From Sphingomonas sp. Root241 (lineage in GTDB: Bacteria; Pseudomonadota; Alphaproteobacteria; Sphingomonadales; Sphingomonadaceae), in NCBI RefSeq assembly GCF_001428865.1, contig NZ_LMIV01000002.1, positions 876,903 to 940,902 of the forward strand: a stretch of 64,000 bases of DNA, in the 5' to 3' direction. How positions within the stretch are numbered: the stretch's first letter is position 1; each line of letters begins with the position of its first letter. Of the stretch, positions 52,957-61,995 are shown piece by piece. The position numbers were made by a program, and so were the translations under genes. Below the pieces are notes generated by a model. That model was not told the origin of the DNA and searched no databases. It worked only from the letters and a program-made list of their open reading frames with translations.

Positions 52957-54498
52957 CTATTTCGCCGCTGCCGTCGGAGGGCCGGATGGCGCCGGGCTGC
53001 AGCTATAGACGAGCTTCTCGTTATAGACCGGCGGCAGCGCCGCGCGCAGTGCCTGTTGCTGTGCGGCGAGATTGGCCCGCGCGGCCTGATCCGCCGAGCA
53101 GGTCTTGAGCTCGACGCCCGAACGCAACTGGCGAGCCTTCGCCATCTGTTCGGATGAGAGCAGATAGCGCGTGCTGGTATAGGTTCTGGTCGCGGGATCG
53201 TAGACGAGCACCGAGACGGTCTGATCCTGATCGGGCACGAGGATGCGCTGCCACAACGTGCCCGATTCGGCATATTGGGTACGCCCGTTGATGCATCCGT
53301 CCGCGCCGATATCGAGCTCGACCTTATCGATGTTCGAGATCGTGATCCGGCTCCGTTCGGGTACGAGCGTGCAGGTCATCCGGCCGAGCGCCATCTGATC
53401 AGGCACGGCGACCCCGGCGTTCGCCTTCGGCATCGGCAGGATATGCGATTCGTCGAAACCGGGGCGGGTGAGGAACAGCACCACCGCTGCCAGCATCAGC
53501 ACGCCGCCGCCGGCCGCAACCCAGATCGCCTCGCGCCGGCGATCGCGCGAGAGCAGCAGCCCGGCACCGCCCAATGCCAGCGCGCCGAGGACGAGCAGCA
53601 GCCCGGCCCCCGCCATATGGTTCTCGCGCGCGATGATGTTGCGCGCCCGCGCCTGGGAAAGGGCGTCCTCGCGCTCGCTGGCGCTCTTGGCGGCGTCTGC
53701 CCGCGCGCGCGCTTCGGCGTCGAGCCGCGTCTTTTCGTCGGCATTACGCTCCTGCGCCAACTGCTCCTCGATGCTGGTGCAGGGCACGCTGACGGTGGCG
53801 AAGGGCTGCTTTGCGCCTTGCAGGAACGCGGCGAGCTCGTTCCCTGCAATCGCGAAAGCGAAGGTCGAATCGCCTTCGTCGGCGCGGGTGATCGCCGAAT
53901 TGACGCCCAGCACGCGGCCGCAGCGATCGAGCAGCGGCCCGCCCGAATTGCCGCGCGCGATGTTCGCGGTGTGGAGCAGCACGCTGGTGCCCTGGAGCGT
54001 GCGCGTGCCTGCGAAGCCGCCCTGCGAGCGGACCGGCGATTGCGGATTGATGAAGTCGGCCGCCGAACGCGCGGTGGCCAGATCGACATTGCCGGGATAA
54101 CCGAGCGCGATCAGCGCCTCGCCGTCGCCCGGCGCACCGGTATAGAGCGTCAGCGGCGGCAGCCGGACCCCAGTGAACTCGATCAACGCCAGATCGCGCT
54201 GCTGATCGATCGCGATGAGCTTGCCCTGATAGGACTTATCGCCTTCCGACGGCACGATGCCGATCACGACGTTGCCGGGATAGCGATCGGCGAGCTCGAC
54301 GACATGGGCGTTGGTGACGATGCGGTTGGGCGCGACCGCGAAGCCGCTGCCATGGCCGAAGCCGACGACTTCGTCATCGACCACGGCGATGGTGACGATC
54401 CGCACGACGCCGCGGGCAGAGGCCGAGATGTCGTCGGCGCGCGCAGGGGCCGCCCAGGCGAGCGCCAGTACGACCAGCATCAGCAAGCGCCGAACCAT
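52957..54498 (-). CDS. Trypsin-like serine protease anchored in the membrane
   Basis: 513 residues from ATG at 54498 (GGAGG upstream; two GTG codons just ahead are alternatives). The signal peptide ends near 21. The catalytic triad is His65 (TNAHVV), Asp102 (QQRDLALIEF) and Ser185 (ARGNSGGPLL), as in HtrA-type proteases. After a charged helix (about 250-290) come two membrane segments (MAGAGLLLVLGALALGGAGL and IWVAAGGGVLMLAAVVLFL), then a C-terminal domain with cysteines. No PDZ domain is present. The protease domain should face the periplasm. It lies tail to tail with DUF1203. Confidence 0.88.
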   Translation of the reverse strand: MVRRLLMLVVLALAWAAPARADDISASARGVVRIVTIAVVDDEVVGFGHGSGFAVAPNRIVTNAHVVELADRYPGNVVIGIVPSEGDKSYQGKLIAIDQQRDLALIEFTGVRLPPLTLYTGAPGDGEALIALGYPGNVDLATARSAADFINPQSPVRSQGGFAGTRTLQGTSVLLHTANIARGNSGGPLLDRCGRVLGVNSAITRADEGDSTFAFAIAGNELAAFLQGAKQPFATVSVPCTSIEEQLAQERNADEKTRLDAEARARADAAKSASEREDALSQARARNIIARENHMAGAGLLLVLGALALGGAGLLLSRDRRREAIWVAAGGGVLMLAAVVLFLTRPGFDESHILPMPKANAGVAVPDQMALGRMTCTLVPERSRITISNIDKVELDIGADGCINGRTQYAESGTLWQRILVPDQDQTVSVLVYDPATRTYTSTRYLLSSEQMAKARQLRSGVELKTCSADQAARANLAAQQQALRAALPPVYNEKLVYSCSPAPSGPPTAAAK

Positions 54499-54597
54499 CA
54501 CCACGCGACCTCCTATTTGGCCGCTGCTTTCGAGCAAAAGTGACGCGGGTTCAAGCGGCGCGGATCGGATAAGTTCCGTTCGAGCGCGGGTGGCCCG

Positions 54598-56121
54598 CTA
54601 GTCTGCGCCCGGCTTCTCCGCTTCAGTGGAACCCTCGGCCTCCTTGAGGGCCGCGGCCGCGTCGCCGCTGTCGATCGCAGCCAGGATCTTCGAGGCATGT
54701 TCCGTCATTGCGCCGCCGTGCGGATTGAAGGCCAGCGGCCGGATCGTCAGGCGCGCATCCTCGGTTTTGCCGTCGCGCAGCCGGGTGAGGGCGGCGTTGA
54801 GTCGTAGCCCTTCATCCTGTGGCGCGAGCTCGAAAGCCTTGTAAAGTCCTTCGCGCGCACTCGCGGGAGGCGTCGCGCCCGCATCGACGAAGCTTCGGAA
54901 ATAGAGCATCAGCGGTTCGGGATCCTCGGGATCGAGCTTGTTGGCGGCGACGATCGTCTTGCGAATCGCTTTCCAGGTTTCGACCGAGAAATCCTTCTTG
55001 CCGATCGCCTGCGCCATCTGTGCCTGGGCCTTGTAGCAATAGGCCTCGACGAGCTTCGGATCGGCGGCGATGGCACGCCCGGCAGCCGCCTCGGCTTCGG
55101 CAAAGTCGCCCGCATCGAAGGCGGTTTCGGCGAACCAGCGCTGGACCCGGGCGTCGGCGGGGAAAGGAGCCGCCGCCTTCTTCGCGGCGGCATAGACGCG
55201 CGGCGCAGTCTCGCGATTCACGCCCGCGGTGGAACGGAGCCGAACCTCCATGAATGCTTCTTCGCCCGGAGTCAGGCGGCGCAGCGTGATCGGCTCCGGC
55301 GCGACGGCTTTCGCCGCGATCTTGCGTGCGCCGAATCGGCCGCGAGCATAGCGATCCAGCTCGCGATCAAGCGTACGCAGCTCGCCGAAAGCGGTCTTCG
55401 CGGCCTCTCGCGCCGGCTTGCCGTCGTTGATCGCCTTGAGATAGGCCATTCCCTGGTCGCCGCGGCTGCCTTCGATCATGATATAGTGGGTGAGCAGCCA
55501 GCCTCGGCCATAGAGCGATTGTATCTGGTCTTCGCTCAGCTTGCGCGTGTCAGGAGCGAGCATCCGTTCGAGCGGCAGGCTGTCCTGGAATATTCCCCAA
55601 GCCCGATATTGCGGCGGATAGCCGATGACCACGCTTCCGTCCTTCTCGAAGCGCGTCGTCGCGTGGAATTCGGCAAAGCCTTCGATGAACCAGCTTGGAT
55701 AAGCGGCGTGCGGCCAGGTCGTGAACATGAAATGATGCGCATATTCGTGGAACAGGATCGCAGTTGCACTGAGGTCGGTCTCATCGGTGCCGGCGGCGCG
55801 CGGAACGAAGGCGATCGGGCCGGTGGCGCGGCCCTGATAGGCGCCCGCAGCGTTGCGAATGTTCGAAAGCCGGCCGACATCGGCGATATCGTCGACGATG
55901 TAGACAGTGACCCGATTTGCCGGGCCGATCTCCGGATCGGGCCTGGCCCAAAGCAGGCGCATCGCCTTGTCGAACCGCTCGAGCTTATCTGCAAAGTCGC
56001 GCAGCTTCTCCGGCCTCTGCTCCGAATAGACGACGAAGTGCTTCGAGCTCGCTTCGTGCCATGCCGCATGCGCAGACGGCGCCACGAAGGACAATGCCAG
56101 CGCCAGGAGCCTACGAAACAT
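54598..56121 (-). CDS. Exported gluzincin-type metalloprotease with TPR-like C-terminus
   Basis: 507 residues with a signal peptide (MFRRLLALALSFVAPSAHA). The zinc site is HEYAHH (H125, E126, H129), and the likely third ligand is a glutamate in WFIEGFAEFH (residues 144-152), the Peptidase_MA arrangement. Residues about 290-500 are helical repeats (WFAETAFDAGDFAEAEAAAG, LNAALTRLRDGKTEDARLTI) typical of tetratricopeptides. The product should be periplasmic. Downstream on the same strand is the serine protease, 99 bases away, so two envelope proteases are neighbours. A hairpin (56129-56151) overlaps the ribosome-binding region GGGGGAAG. Confidence 0.85.
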   Translation of the reverse strand: MFRRLLALALSFVAPSAHAAWHEASSKHFVVYSEQRPEKLRDFADKLERFDKAMRLLWARPDPEIGPANRVTVYIVDDIADVGRLSNIRNAAGAYQGRATGPIAFVPRAAGTDETDLSATAILFHEYAHHFMFTTWPHAAYPSWFIEGFAEFHATTRFEKDGSVVIGYPPQYRAWGIFQDSLPLERMLAPDTRKLSEDQIQSLYGRGWLLTHYIMIEGSRGDQGMAYLKAINDGKPAREAAKTAFGELRTLDRELDRYARGRFGARKIAAKAVAPEPITLRRLTPGEEAFMEVRLRSTAGVNRETAPRVYAAAKKAAAPFPADARVQRWFAETAFDAGDFAEAEAAAGRAIAADPKLVEAYCYKAQAQMAQAIGKKDFSVETWKAIRKTIVAANKLDPEDPEPLMLYFRSFVDAGATPPASAREGLYKAFELAPQDEGLRLNAALTRLRDGKTEDARLTIRPLAFNPHGGAMTEHASKILAAIDSGDAAAALKEAEGSTEAEKPGAD

Positions 56122-56205
56122 GTGAATCTTCCCCCAACTGCCCCGGGGGAAAGCTAAGTCAGGTCCTGCGGCACGAATAGAGCAAAATCGACATCGGGTT
56201 CCCGC

Positions 56206-58368
56206 TCACAGGAAGCTGTAAGGATCGACGTCCACCGCCACCCGGACCTTGGCGCTCCATTCGAGTGCGCCCAGCCAGTCGCGGATCATGTCCTGCACGT
56301 CGAAGGCGCGGCGGGCGTGGACGAGGAGGCGGAAGCGGTGGCGGCCGCGCAGCATCGCGAGCGGCGCGGGGGCGGGGCCGTAGACGTGCATCTCGTCGCG
56401 ACGCGGCGCGGTGCGGCCGATCATCCGCGCGGTTTCCTCCGCCGCGGCCTTGTCTTCGCTGGACACGATGATCGCTGCGTAGCGGCCGTAGGGCGGGGCG
56501 CCCGCTTCGCGCCGCGCCTCGGTCTCCGCCGCGTAGAAGGCGGCGCTGTCGCCGGAGATCAGCGCCTGCATCACTTGCGCTTCGGGGGCATGCGTCTGGA
56601 TATAGACGTGGCCCGGTTTCTCGCCGCGCCCGGCACGCCCCGAGACCTGCATGATCTGCTGGAAGGTGCGTTCGGCCGCGCGCAGGTCGCCGCCATCGAG
56701 CCCGAGATCGGCATCGACCACGCCCACCACGGTCAGATTGGGGAAGTGATAGCCCTTGGTTACGAGCTGCGTGCCGACGACGATGTCGATGTCGCCATGC
56801 TCCATCCGCTGGACGAACTCGGCGGCCTTGGCGGGGGACCAGAGCGTGTCGGATGTGACGATCGCAGTGCGGGCGTCGGGCCAGAGCGCCGCCACTTCGT
56901 CGGCGATGCGCTCGACGCCGGGGCCGCAGGCGACGAGGCTGTCGGCCTCCTCGCATTCGGGGCAGATTTCGGGCGTGGGGATCATGTGCCCGCAATGATG
57001 GCAGGCCAAGCGGCGGATCAGACGGTGCTCGACCATCCACGCCGTGCAGTTCGGGCATTGGAAGCGGTGGCCGCAATGCCGGCAAAGCGTGAGCGGGGCA
57101 TAGCCGCGGCGATTGAGGAACAGTAGCGACTGCTCTCCGCGCTCGAGCGCCGCGTCGATCGCGAGGATCAGCTTGGGGCTCAGCCAGCGGCCGCGGTCGG
57201 GCGGTTCCTTGATCAGGTCGATCGCCTCGATATCGGGAAGCTCGGCGAGGCCGTAGCGGCCCGGCAGCTTGAGCTCCTCGTAGCGGCCGAGCTCGACCTG
57301 GTGGCGCGTCTCGATCGCCGGCGTCGCCGAGGCGAGGATCACCGGGCATTCCTCGAACTTGCCTCGCATCACCGCGACGTCGCGCGCGTGATAATGGACG
57401 CCCTCTTCCTGCTTGAAGCTGGTCTCATGCGCCTCGTCGACGACGATCAGGCCGAGGTTGGGATAAGGCAGGAACAGGGCCGAGCGCGCGCCGACCGTGA
57501 CCAGGGCCTCTCCGCTCGCGATGGCCCGCCACGCCCGGCGGCGCTGCGAGGTGCGCAGTCCCGAATGCCAGGCTACGGGCTCGCAGCCGAAGCGCTGGGC
57601 GAAGCGCGTCAGGAACGGCTCGGTCAACGCGATCTCGGGAAGTAACACGATCGTCTGCTGGCCCGCGGCGATCGCCGCCGCGATCGCCTCGAAATAGACT
57701 TCGGTCTTGCCCGACCCGGTGACGCCGTCGAGGAGGAAGGGCTGGAACCGCTTTGCCTCGACCGACCGCCGCAAGATGCCCGCCACCTTCGCCTGCTCGG
57801 CGCTCAGATCGGGCGGACCGAAAGCGGGATCGGGCAGCGGATAGGGGCTGTCGGTGTCGACCGTCACGGCCTCAATCGCGCCGACCTTGCACAGGCCGCG
57901 GATCACGCCTTCGGAAACGTCGGCGATCGTGGCGAGCTCGCGCACCAGCCCCTGGCGCTCGCCGATCCGTTCGAGCGCCTGCGCACGCTGCGGTGTGAGG
58001 CGATCGGGTACCAGCCCGGTCGCGCGATATTCGGTGATTGTCGGCGCGCTCTCGAACGCCGCGGAGGTGCGCACCGCCATGGCGAGCACCGCCGAGGGCG
58101 GGCTCAGATAATAATCGGCGGTCCACTCGACGAGACGGCGCACCGGCTCGGGAATCGGCGGCGCGTCAGCGACCGCGATCAGGTTGCGCAGGCGATTGTC
58201 GCCGATCTCCTCGGTCGGCAGCCGCTCGGGCTCCCAGACCACGCCGGCATATTGGCGCGGCCCGATCGGCACGACGACGATCGACCCGGGCTCGACCGCC
58301 ATGCCCTGGGGCACGCGATAATCGAGAGGGCCGAGCGCAGGATGGAGGACGAGAATGCGGGCGCGCAT
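56206..58368 (-). CDS. priA: Primosomal protein N' (replication restart helicase)
   Basis: 720 residues. The N-terminal 3'-OH DNA-binding domain starts LDYRVPQGMAVEPGSIVVVP. The helicase core has GVTGSGKTEVYFEAIAAAI near 215, DEAH (VVDEAHETSFKQEEGVHYHA) near 310, and GTQLVTKGYHFPNLTVVGVV and QVSGRAGRG further on. Eight cysteines near 430-470 (TLCRHCGHRFQCPNC, then CHHCGHMIPTPEICPEC) bind two zinc ions. PriA reloads the replicative helicase at stalled forks. The gene is monocistronic here and of normal length. Confidence 0.97.
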   Translation of the reverse strand: MRARILVLHPALGPLDYRVPQGMAVEPGSIVVVPIGPRQYAGVVWEPERLPTEEIGDNRLRNLIAVADAPPIPEPVRRLVEWTADYYLSPPSAVLAMAVRTSAAFESAPTITEYRATGLVPDRLTPQRAQALERIGERQGLVRELATIADVSEGVIRGLCKVGAIEAVTVDTDSPYPLPDPAFGPPDLSAEQAKVAGILRRSVEAKRFQPFLLDGVTGSGKTEVYFEAIAAAIAAGQQTIVLLPEIALTEPFLTRFAQRFGCEPVAWHSGLRTSQRRRAWRAIASGEALVTVGARSALFLPYPNLGLIVVDEAHETSFKQEEGVHYHARDVAVMRGKFEECPVILASATPAIETRHQVELGRYEELKLPGRYGLAELPDIEAIDLIKEPPDRGRWLSPKLILAIDAALERGEQSLLFLNRRGYAPLTLCRHCGHRFQCPNCTAWMVEHRLIRRLACHHCGHMIPTPEICPECEEADSLVACGPGVERIADEVAALWPDARTAIVTSDTLWSPAKAAEFVQRMEHGDIDIVVGTQLVTKGYHFPNLTVVGVVDADLGLDGGDLRAAERTFQQIMQVSGRAGRGEKPGHVYIQTHAPEAQVMQALISGDSAAFYAAETEARREAGAPPYGRYAAIIVSSEDKAAAEETARMIGRTAPRRDEMHVYGPAPAPLAMLRGRHRFRLLVHARRAFDVQDMIRDWLGALEWSAKVRVAVDVDPYSFL

Positions 58369-58422
58369 GCGGCCCTCATATGGGCATTTCCGCGCGAAAC
58401 GGAATCCCCCCCTGGTCGCGCC

Positions 58423-59109
58423 CTAGTCGCCGGTGTCGCCGATGCTCGCGACGTTGAACGAAAGCGTGAAGGTGGCGGCGTGATCCATCTGATCCCGGCG
58501 ACCGTCGCGGCCGAAGCGGTATTGATTGAGATAACCGACTTCGCCGCGCAGCTTGCCGCCGAGCCCGAACGAGAGGCCGGTTGCATTGCGCATCCGCTCA
58601 TAGCCGCCACGTTGCCCCCAGCCGGTGGTGTTGAGGTTGAGGAAATGCTCCTGGGTGAAGAAGAGCTTCAGGCCCTTGTCGTTCAGCGGCGTATCGAAGC
58701 CGAGCCGCGGGCGCAGCCGAACGCCGACTTCGCTGCCGCTGCTGTTGAACCGCTCCTCCAGCCGCAGCCTGCCCGAAAAGCCGCTGCCGAACGGGACCAA
58801 TATCATCTGCCGCAATCGCTCTTCGTTCGGGAGCGTTACGCCGCGATTCCAGTCTTCGACATGGCGATAGCCGATCGACAGCTCGACGCCGCCCGCGGTC
58901 TTGTGTGTGAACAATATGCCCGCCTCGGCGTGCGAGAAGCCCTCGGCACGATCGCTGAAGCGGCCGATCCCTTCCAGCGTGACCTTTTCACGGCTACCGA
59001 TCGTGACCGTACCGTTGGTCTGCAGCCACAGCTGGTGATCGACCTGCTGGGCATGGGCCATAGCCGGGGAGAACAGCAGGGCTGCCGATAGAAGGAGAAG
59101 GCGCAACAC
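58423..59109 (-). CDS. DUF2490-family outer-membrane beta-barrel protein
   Basis: 228 residues with a signal peptide (MLRLLLLSAALLFSPAMAHA). The mature part has alternating strands ending in aromatic residues (LEGIGRFSDRAEGFSHAEAG, ELSIGYRHVEDWN, GRLRLEERFNSSG, RPRLGFDTPL) as in the DUF2490 family, seen widely in proteobacteria and bacteroidetes. The pattern QVDHQLWLQTNGTVTIGSRE at the start is typical of that family. Its function is unknown; a small porin or lipid-related barrel is possible. Confidence 0.85.
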   Translation of the reverse strand: MLRLLLLSAALLFSPAMAHAQQVDHQLWLQTNGTVTIGSREKVTLEGIGRFSDRAEGFSHAEAGILFTHKTAGGVELSIGYRHVEDWNRGVTLPNEERLRQMILVPFGSGFSGRLRLEERFNSSGSEVGVRLRPRLGFDTPLNDKGLKLFFTQEHFLNLNTTGWGQRGGYERMRNATGLSFGLGGKLRGEVGYLNQYRFGRDGRRDQMDHAATFTLSFNVASIGDTGD

Positions 59110-59266
59110 GATCGATATCCTCGGAAACAGCGGACCCGGCTCCGGCGGTTCCTAGCAACAATTTAGCAACAGTGTCACGTCGCCTTTGCCGCGGTTGCTA
59201 CGCATCCATGGTCCGCTTATGTTCCGCTCTGCCGGCGAGAGTCGGCGCAAAAGGGGGGGACTCGCC

Positions 59267-59656
59267 ATGTTGCTGACCGCACTCATATTCTCGCTCTCCA
59301 CGCAGGCGTGCAAATCCTATGATACCGCGCTTCCCGCGCCGCTGAGCGGATGGAAGCGATCGGGGCGCGGGCTGGACACCGGTCATGCGGTGACGCTCTC
59401 CCGCAGCGGCGATTCCATCCAGACAACAATTCGCATCCGCAAGGCGGGGACTTTCGGCGTCGCGCTCAGCGAGCCGGGCTGGATTGACGTCGCGCCGATC
59501 CGCGGCAAGCCGCTCGCCTCGGCAGCGCACGGCCATGGTCCCCAATGCTCGACGATCCGCAAGATCGTCCGCTACAAGCTGCGTCCGGGGACCTATCGCG
59601 TCTCGGTCAACAAGCTTAAGGCGACCCGCGCACGGCTGATGCTGGTGCGCTACTGA
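59267..59656 (+). CDS. Small exported protein of unknown function (129 aa)
   Basis: 129 residues from ATG at 59267, preceded by GGGGGGG at good spacing; an earlier ATG-like frame is discarded. The first 20 residues ([20 protein letters not shown]) form a short signal peptide, with a cysteine but no good lipobox. The rest is strand-rich, ending [20 protein letters not shown], like a small beta sandwich with a C-terminal binding surface. There is no recognisable family. It is transcribed with the aldolase 19 bases downstream. Confidence 0.6.
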   Translation: MLLTALIFSLSTQACKSYDTALPAPLSGWKRSGRGLDTGHAVTLSRSGDSIQTTIRIRKAGTFGVALSEPGWIDVAPIRGKPLASAAHGHGPQCSTIRKIVRYKLRPGTYRVSVNKLKATRARLMLVRY

Positions 59657-59675
59657 TTCGCCTGAGGGGCCTCAC

Positions 59676-60332
59676 ATGAAATTCTTCGCCGATACCGCCG
59701 ACACCGCCGACATCCGCGACCTCGCCGATGCGGGGCTGCTCGACGGCGTCACCACCAATCCGTCGCTGATCCACAAGGCGGGGCGCGATTTCCTCGAAGT
59801 GGTCGCCGAGATCTGCGAGATCGTGCCGGGCAAGCCGGTGTCGGCCGAAGTCGTCGCGCTCGATTACGAAGGTATGATGCGCGAGGCCGAGATCGTCCGG
59901 AAGATCGCCGACAATATCGCAGTCAAGGTGCCGCTGACGATCGACGGGCTCAAGACCTGCAAATCGCTCACCGACGACGGCACGATGGTCAATGTGACCC
60001 TTTGCTTCTCGGCGAACCAGGCACTGCTCGCCGCCAAGGCGGGCGCGACCTTCGTCTCGCCGTTCGTCGGTCGGCACGACGACAACGGCTTCGACGGGAT
60101 GCAGCTGATCAGCGACATCCGGCTGATCTACGACAATTACGATTTCACGACTGAGATCCTCGTCGCCAGCGTGCGCCATCCGATCCACGTGCTCGAGGCC
60201 GCGCGCATCGGCGCCGACGTGATGACCGCGCCGCCCGCGGTGATCCGGCAGCTGGTCAAGCATCCGCTGACCGACAAGGGCATCGAAGGTTTCCTCGCCG
60301 ACTGGGCGAAGACCGGGCAGAAGATCGGCTGA
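59676..60332 (+). CDS. fsa: Transaldolase / fructose-6-phosphate aldolase family (Tal/Fsa)
   Basis: 218 residues, the short form typical of many bacteria. It has [20 protein letters not shown] at the start, the conserved [11 protein letters not shown] near 24, the active-site lysine in [13 protein letters not shown] near 84, [14 protein letters not shown] near 106 and SPFVGRHDD near 128. Short transaldolase-like enzymes cleave or form fructose-6-phosphate, or act in the pentose phosphate pathway (transaldolase B-type activity is known for some). The symbol fsa or tal cannot be decided from sequence. An intrinsic terminator follows. Confidence 0.93.
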   Translation: MKFFADTADTADIRDLADAGLLDGVTTNPSLIHKAGRDFLEVVAEICEIVPGKPVSAEVVALDYEGMMREAEIVRKIADNIAVKVPLTIDGLKTCKSLTDDGTMVNVTLCFSANQALLAAKAGATFVSPFVGRHDDNGFDGMQLISDIRLIYDNYDFTTEILVASVRHPIHVLEAARIGADVMTAPPAVIRQLVKHPLTDKGIEGFLADWAKTGQKIG

Positions 60333-60339
60333 ACCGGTT

Positions 60340-60487
60340 CCCCTCCCTGCAAGGGAGGGGTTAGGGGTGGGTAAGAGAAGGTCGGGCTCGATGCCCGGCC
60401 TTTTCTTTATTTCACACGTCTCGATGGGCTCCCCCGGCCTTCGCCGGGGTCGCACCCACCCCCCGGCCCCTCCCTTGCAGGGAGGGG
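60340..60487. repeat. Composite palindromic element after the transaldolase gene
   Basis: Outer hairpins CCCCTCCC-TGCAA-GGGAGGGG at 60340-60360 and CCCCTCCC-TTGCA-GGGAGGGG at 60467-60487 are inverted copies, with GGGGTGGGT-type inner blocks also complementary. A further hairpin CCCCGGC-CTTC-GCCGGGG lies at 60433-60449. The single unit at 33077-33097 is the same arm. The terminator of the aldolase gene is nested inside. Confidence 0.8.
60378..60402 (+). terminator. Intrinsic terminator after the transaldolase gene
   Basis: A 10-bp stem (AAGGTCGGGC / GCCCGGCCTT, one U-G pair) with loop TCGAT is followed by TTCTTTATTTC, a clear T-rich tract. It is the strongest intrinsic terminator of the window. 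Confidence 0.88.
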
Positions 60488-60510
60488 AGTCTAGGGCCCA
60501 TTGTGGGCAG

Positions 60511-61404
60511 GTGACCGAACCCGCGCTACCTCTCCTCTACGGCCAGCACCTCGCCCGCGATCGGCGGCGCTCGGTGCATACGGTGCGTGCCTATGAGGCG
60601 ACCGCGGTTCGGCTGATCGCTTTCCTTCAGTCGCACTGGGGAGAGGAAATCACGCGCGAGCGGCTGGCGAGGGTCGAGACCGCGGACCTGCGTGCCTTCC
60701 TGGCGCATCGCCGCAATGACGGGCTGTCCAACGCCTCCGCCGCGCGCGAACTGTCGGCGGTGCGAGGCTTCCTCAAATTCGTCGCGGGCGATGCCGCCGA
60801 GATGCCCCGGCTGCGAGGCCCACGCGTCAAGAAGGGACTTCCGCGCCCGATTGCGCCGCACGAGGCTGTAGCGCTGGCCGAAACCGTGTCTGAAGAGGCG
60901 CGCGAGCCGTGGATCGGCGCGCGCGACTGGGCGGTCCTGCTGCTCCTCTACGGGGCGGGTCTGCGCATCGGCGAGGCGGTGGGACTGACCGGCGCGGTGC
61001 TGCCGCTCGGGCCGACGATGCGCGTCACCGGCAAGCGTGCCAAGACGCGGACCGTGCCGCTGCTGCCGCAAGTGCGCGACGCGATTGAGGCCTATGCGAA
61101 GCTCTGTCCTTATGGCGTGTCGCGCGATGCGCCCTTGTTCCGCGGGGCCAAGGGCGGGCCGCTGCCGCCCGGGATGATCCGCAAGGCGGTGCGTTCGGCC
61201 CGCACCTCGCTGGGCCTCTCCGAACGGACGACTCCGCACGCGCTGCGCCACAGCTTCGCCACGCATCTGCTCGGGCGCGGCGCCGATCTGCGTTCGCTGC
61301 AGGAACTGCTCGGCCACGCCAGCCTCAGCTCGACTCAGATCTACACCGCGGTCGACGCCGCGCATCTGCTCGATGTCTATCGCAATGCCCATCCGCGTGC
61401 CTAA
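60511..61404 (+). CDS. xerC: Tyrosine recombinase, XerC type
   Basis: 297 residues from a GTG start that follows GGGCAG; the longer frame begins inside the repeat. The N-terminal SAM-like DNA-binding bundle (YGQHLARDRRRSVHTVRAYE) precedes the catalytic domain, with Arg in GAGLRIGEAVGLTG, Lys in TGKRAKTRTVPLL, HALRHSFATHLL, and the tyrosine in STQIYTAVDAAHL near 280. XerC and XerD resolve chromosome dimers at dif. In alphaproteobacteria xerC is usually a core gene, as here next to gshB. No dif site is nearby. Confidence 0.94.
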   Translation: MTEPALPLLYGQHLARDRRRSVHTVRAYEATAVRLIAFLQSHWGEEITRERLARVETADLRAFLAHRRNDGLSNASAARELSAVRGFLKFVAGDAAEMPRLRGPRVKKGLPRPIAPHEAVALAETVSEEAREPWIGARDWAVLLLLYGAGLRIGEAVGLTGAVLPLGPTMRVTGKRAKTRTVPLLPQVRDAIEAYAKLCPYGVSRDAPLFRGAKGGPLPPGMIRKAVRSARTSLGLSERTTPHALRHSFATHLLGRGADLRSLQELLGHASLSSTQIYTAVDAAHLLDVYRNAHPRA

Positions 61405-61991
61405 CGCTGCTGGCGCGGCTTCCATGTGAGCACGCGCCAGACATAGGCGATGAGCGCGAGCACGATGATCGCTGTGACTCCCGGTGCGATCCAGTGATCG
61501 ATGGTCTCGAAGGTGGTGCCGAGCCAGAAGCCCACGCCGACGAGGATCGTGTTCCACACCAGGCTGCCTGCGGTGGTGTAGGCGACGAAGCGCCAGAACG
61601 GCATGTGCATCAGCCCGGCGGGGATCGAGATCACCGTCCGCCCGAGCGGCATGAAGCGGAACACGAACACCGTCGCTCCGCCCCAGCGATCGAAGAAGCG
61701 GCGCAGCCTCTCGACGTCCTCCCACTCCATCGTCAGCCAGCGGCCCCAACGGTCGACCATCGGCTTGAGCCGTTCATAGCCGTAGCGTCGGCCGATCTCC
61801 CACCAGAACAGATTCCCGATCGCACAGCCGAGCGTGCCTACAGCCACGAGCAGGACGAAGTTCATCTTGCCCTGCGCCGCGGCGATGCCGCCCACCCCCA
61901 TGATCACTTCGGATGGGACCGGGGGGATCACATTCTCCAGCACCATCAGCAGGAAGACGCCGAGATATCCCCAGTCCAGCCAGCCGCCCAT
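61401..61991 (-). CDS. DedA-family membrane protein
   Basis: 196 residues. The core motifs are GYLGVFLLMVLENVIPPVPS at the N-terminus and FRFMPLGRTVISIPAGLMHM near 115-134, with the G-[FY]xG-type signature of the DedA/VTT fold. Four to five membrane helices are predicted. DedA proteins are half-transporters involved in lipid (undecaprenyl phosphate) translocation and envelope homeostasis. It converges with xerC, overlapping by 4 bases, and lies directly downstream of gshB on the same strand (4 bases apart), so it is likely co-transcribed with it. Confidence 0.93.
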   Translation of the reverse strand: MGGWLDWGYLGVFLLMVLENVIPPVPSEVIMGVGGIAAAQGKMNFVLLVAVGTLGCAIGNLFWWEIGRRYGYERLKPMVDRWGRWLTMEWEDVERLRRFFDRWGGATVFVFRFMPLGRTVISIPAGLMHMPFWRFVAYTTAGSLVWNTILVGVGFWLGTTFETIDHWIAPGVTAIIVLALIAYVWRVLTWKPRQQR

Positions 61992-61995
61992 CGTC

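Noticed and set aside
60511..61404. XerC-like gene taken as a phage or island integrase
   Set aside because: Length, N-terminal bundle and position beside gshB/dedA core genes fit housekeeping XerC; there is no tRNA attachment site or cargo nearby.
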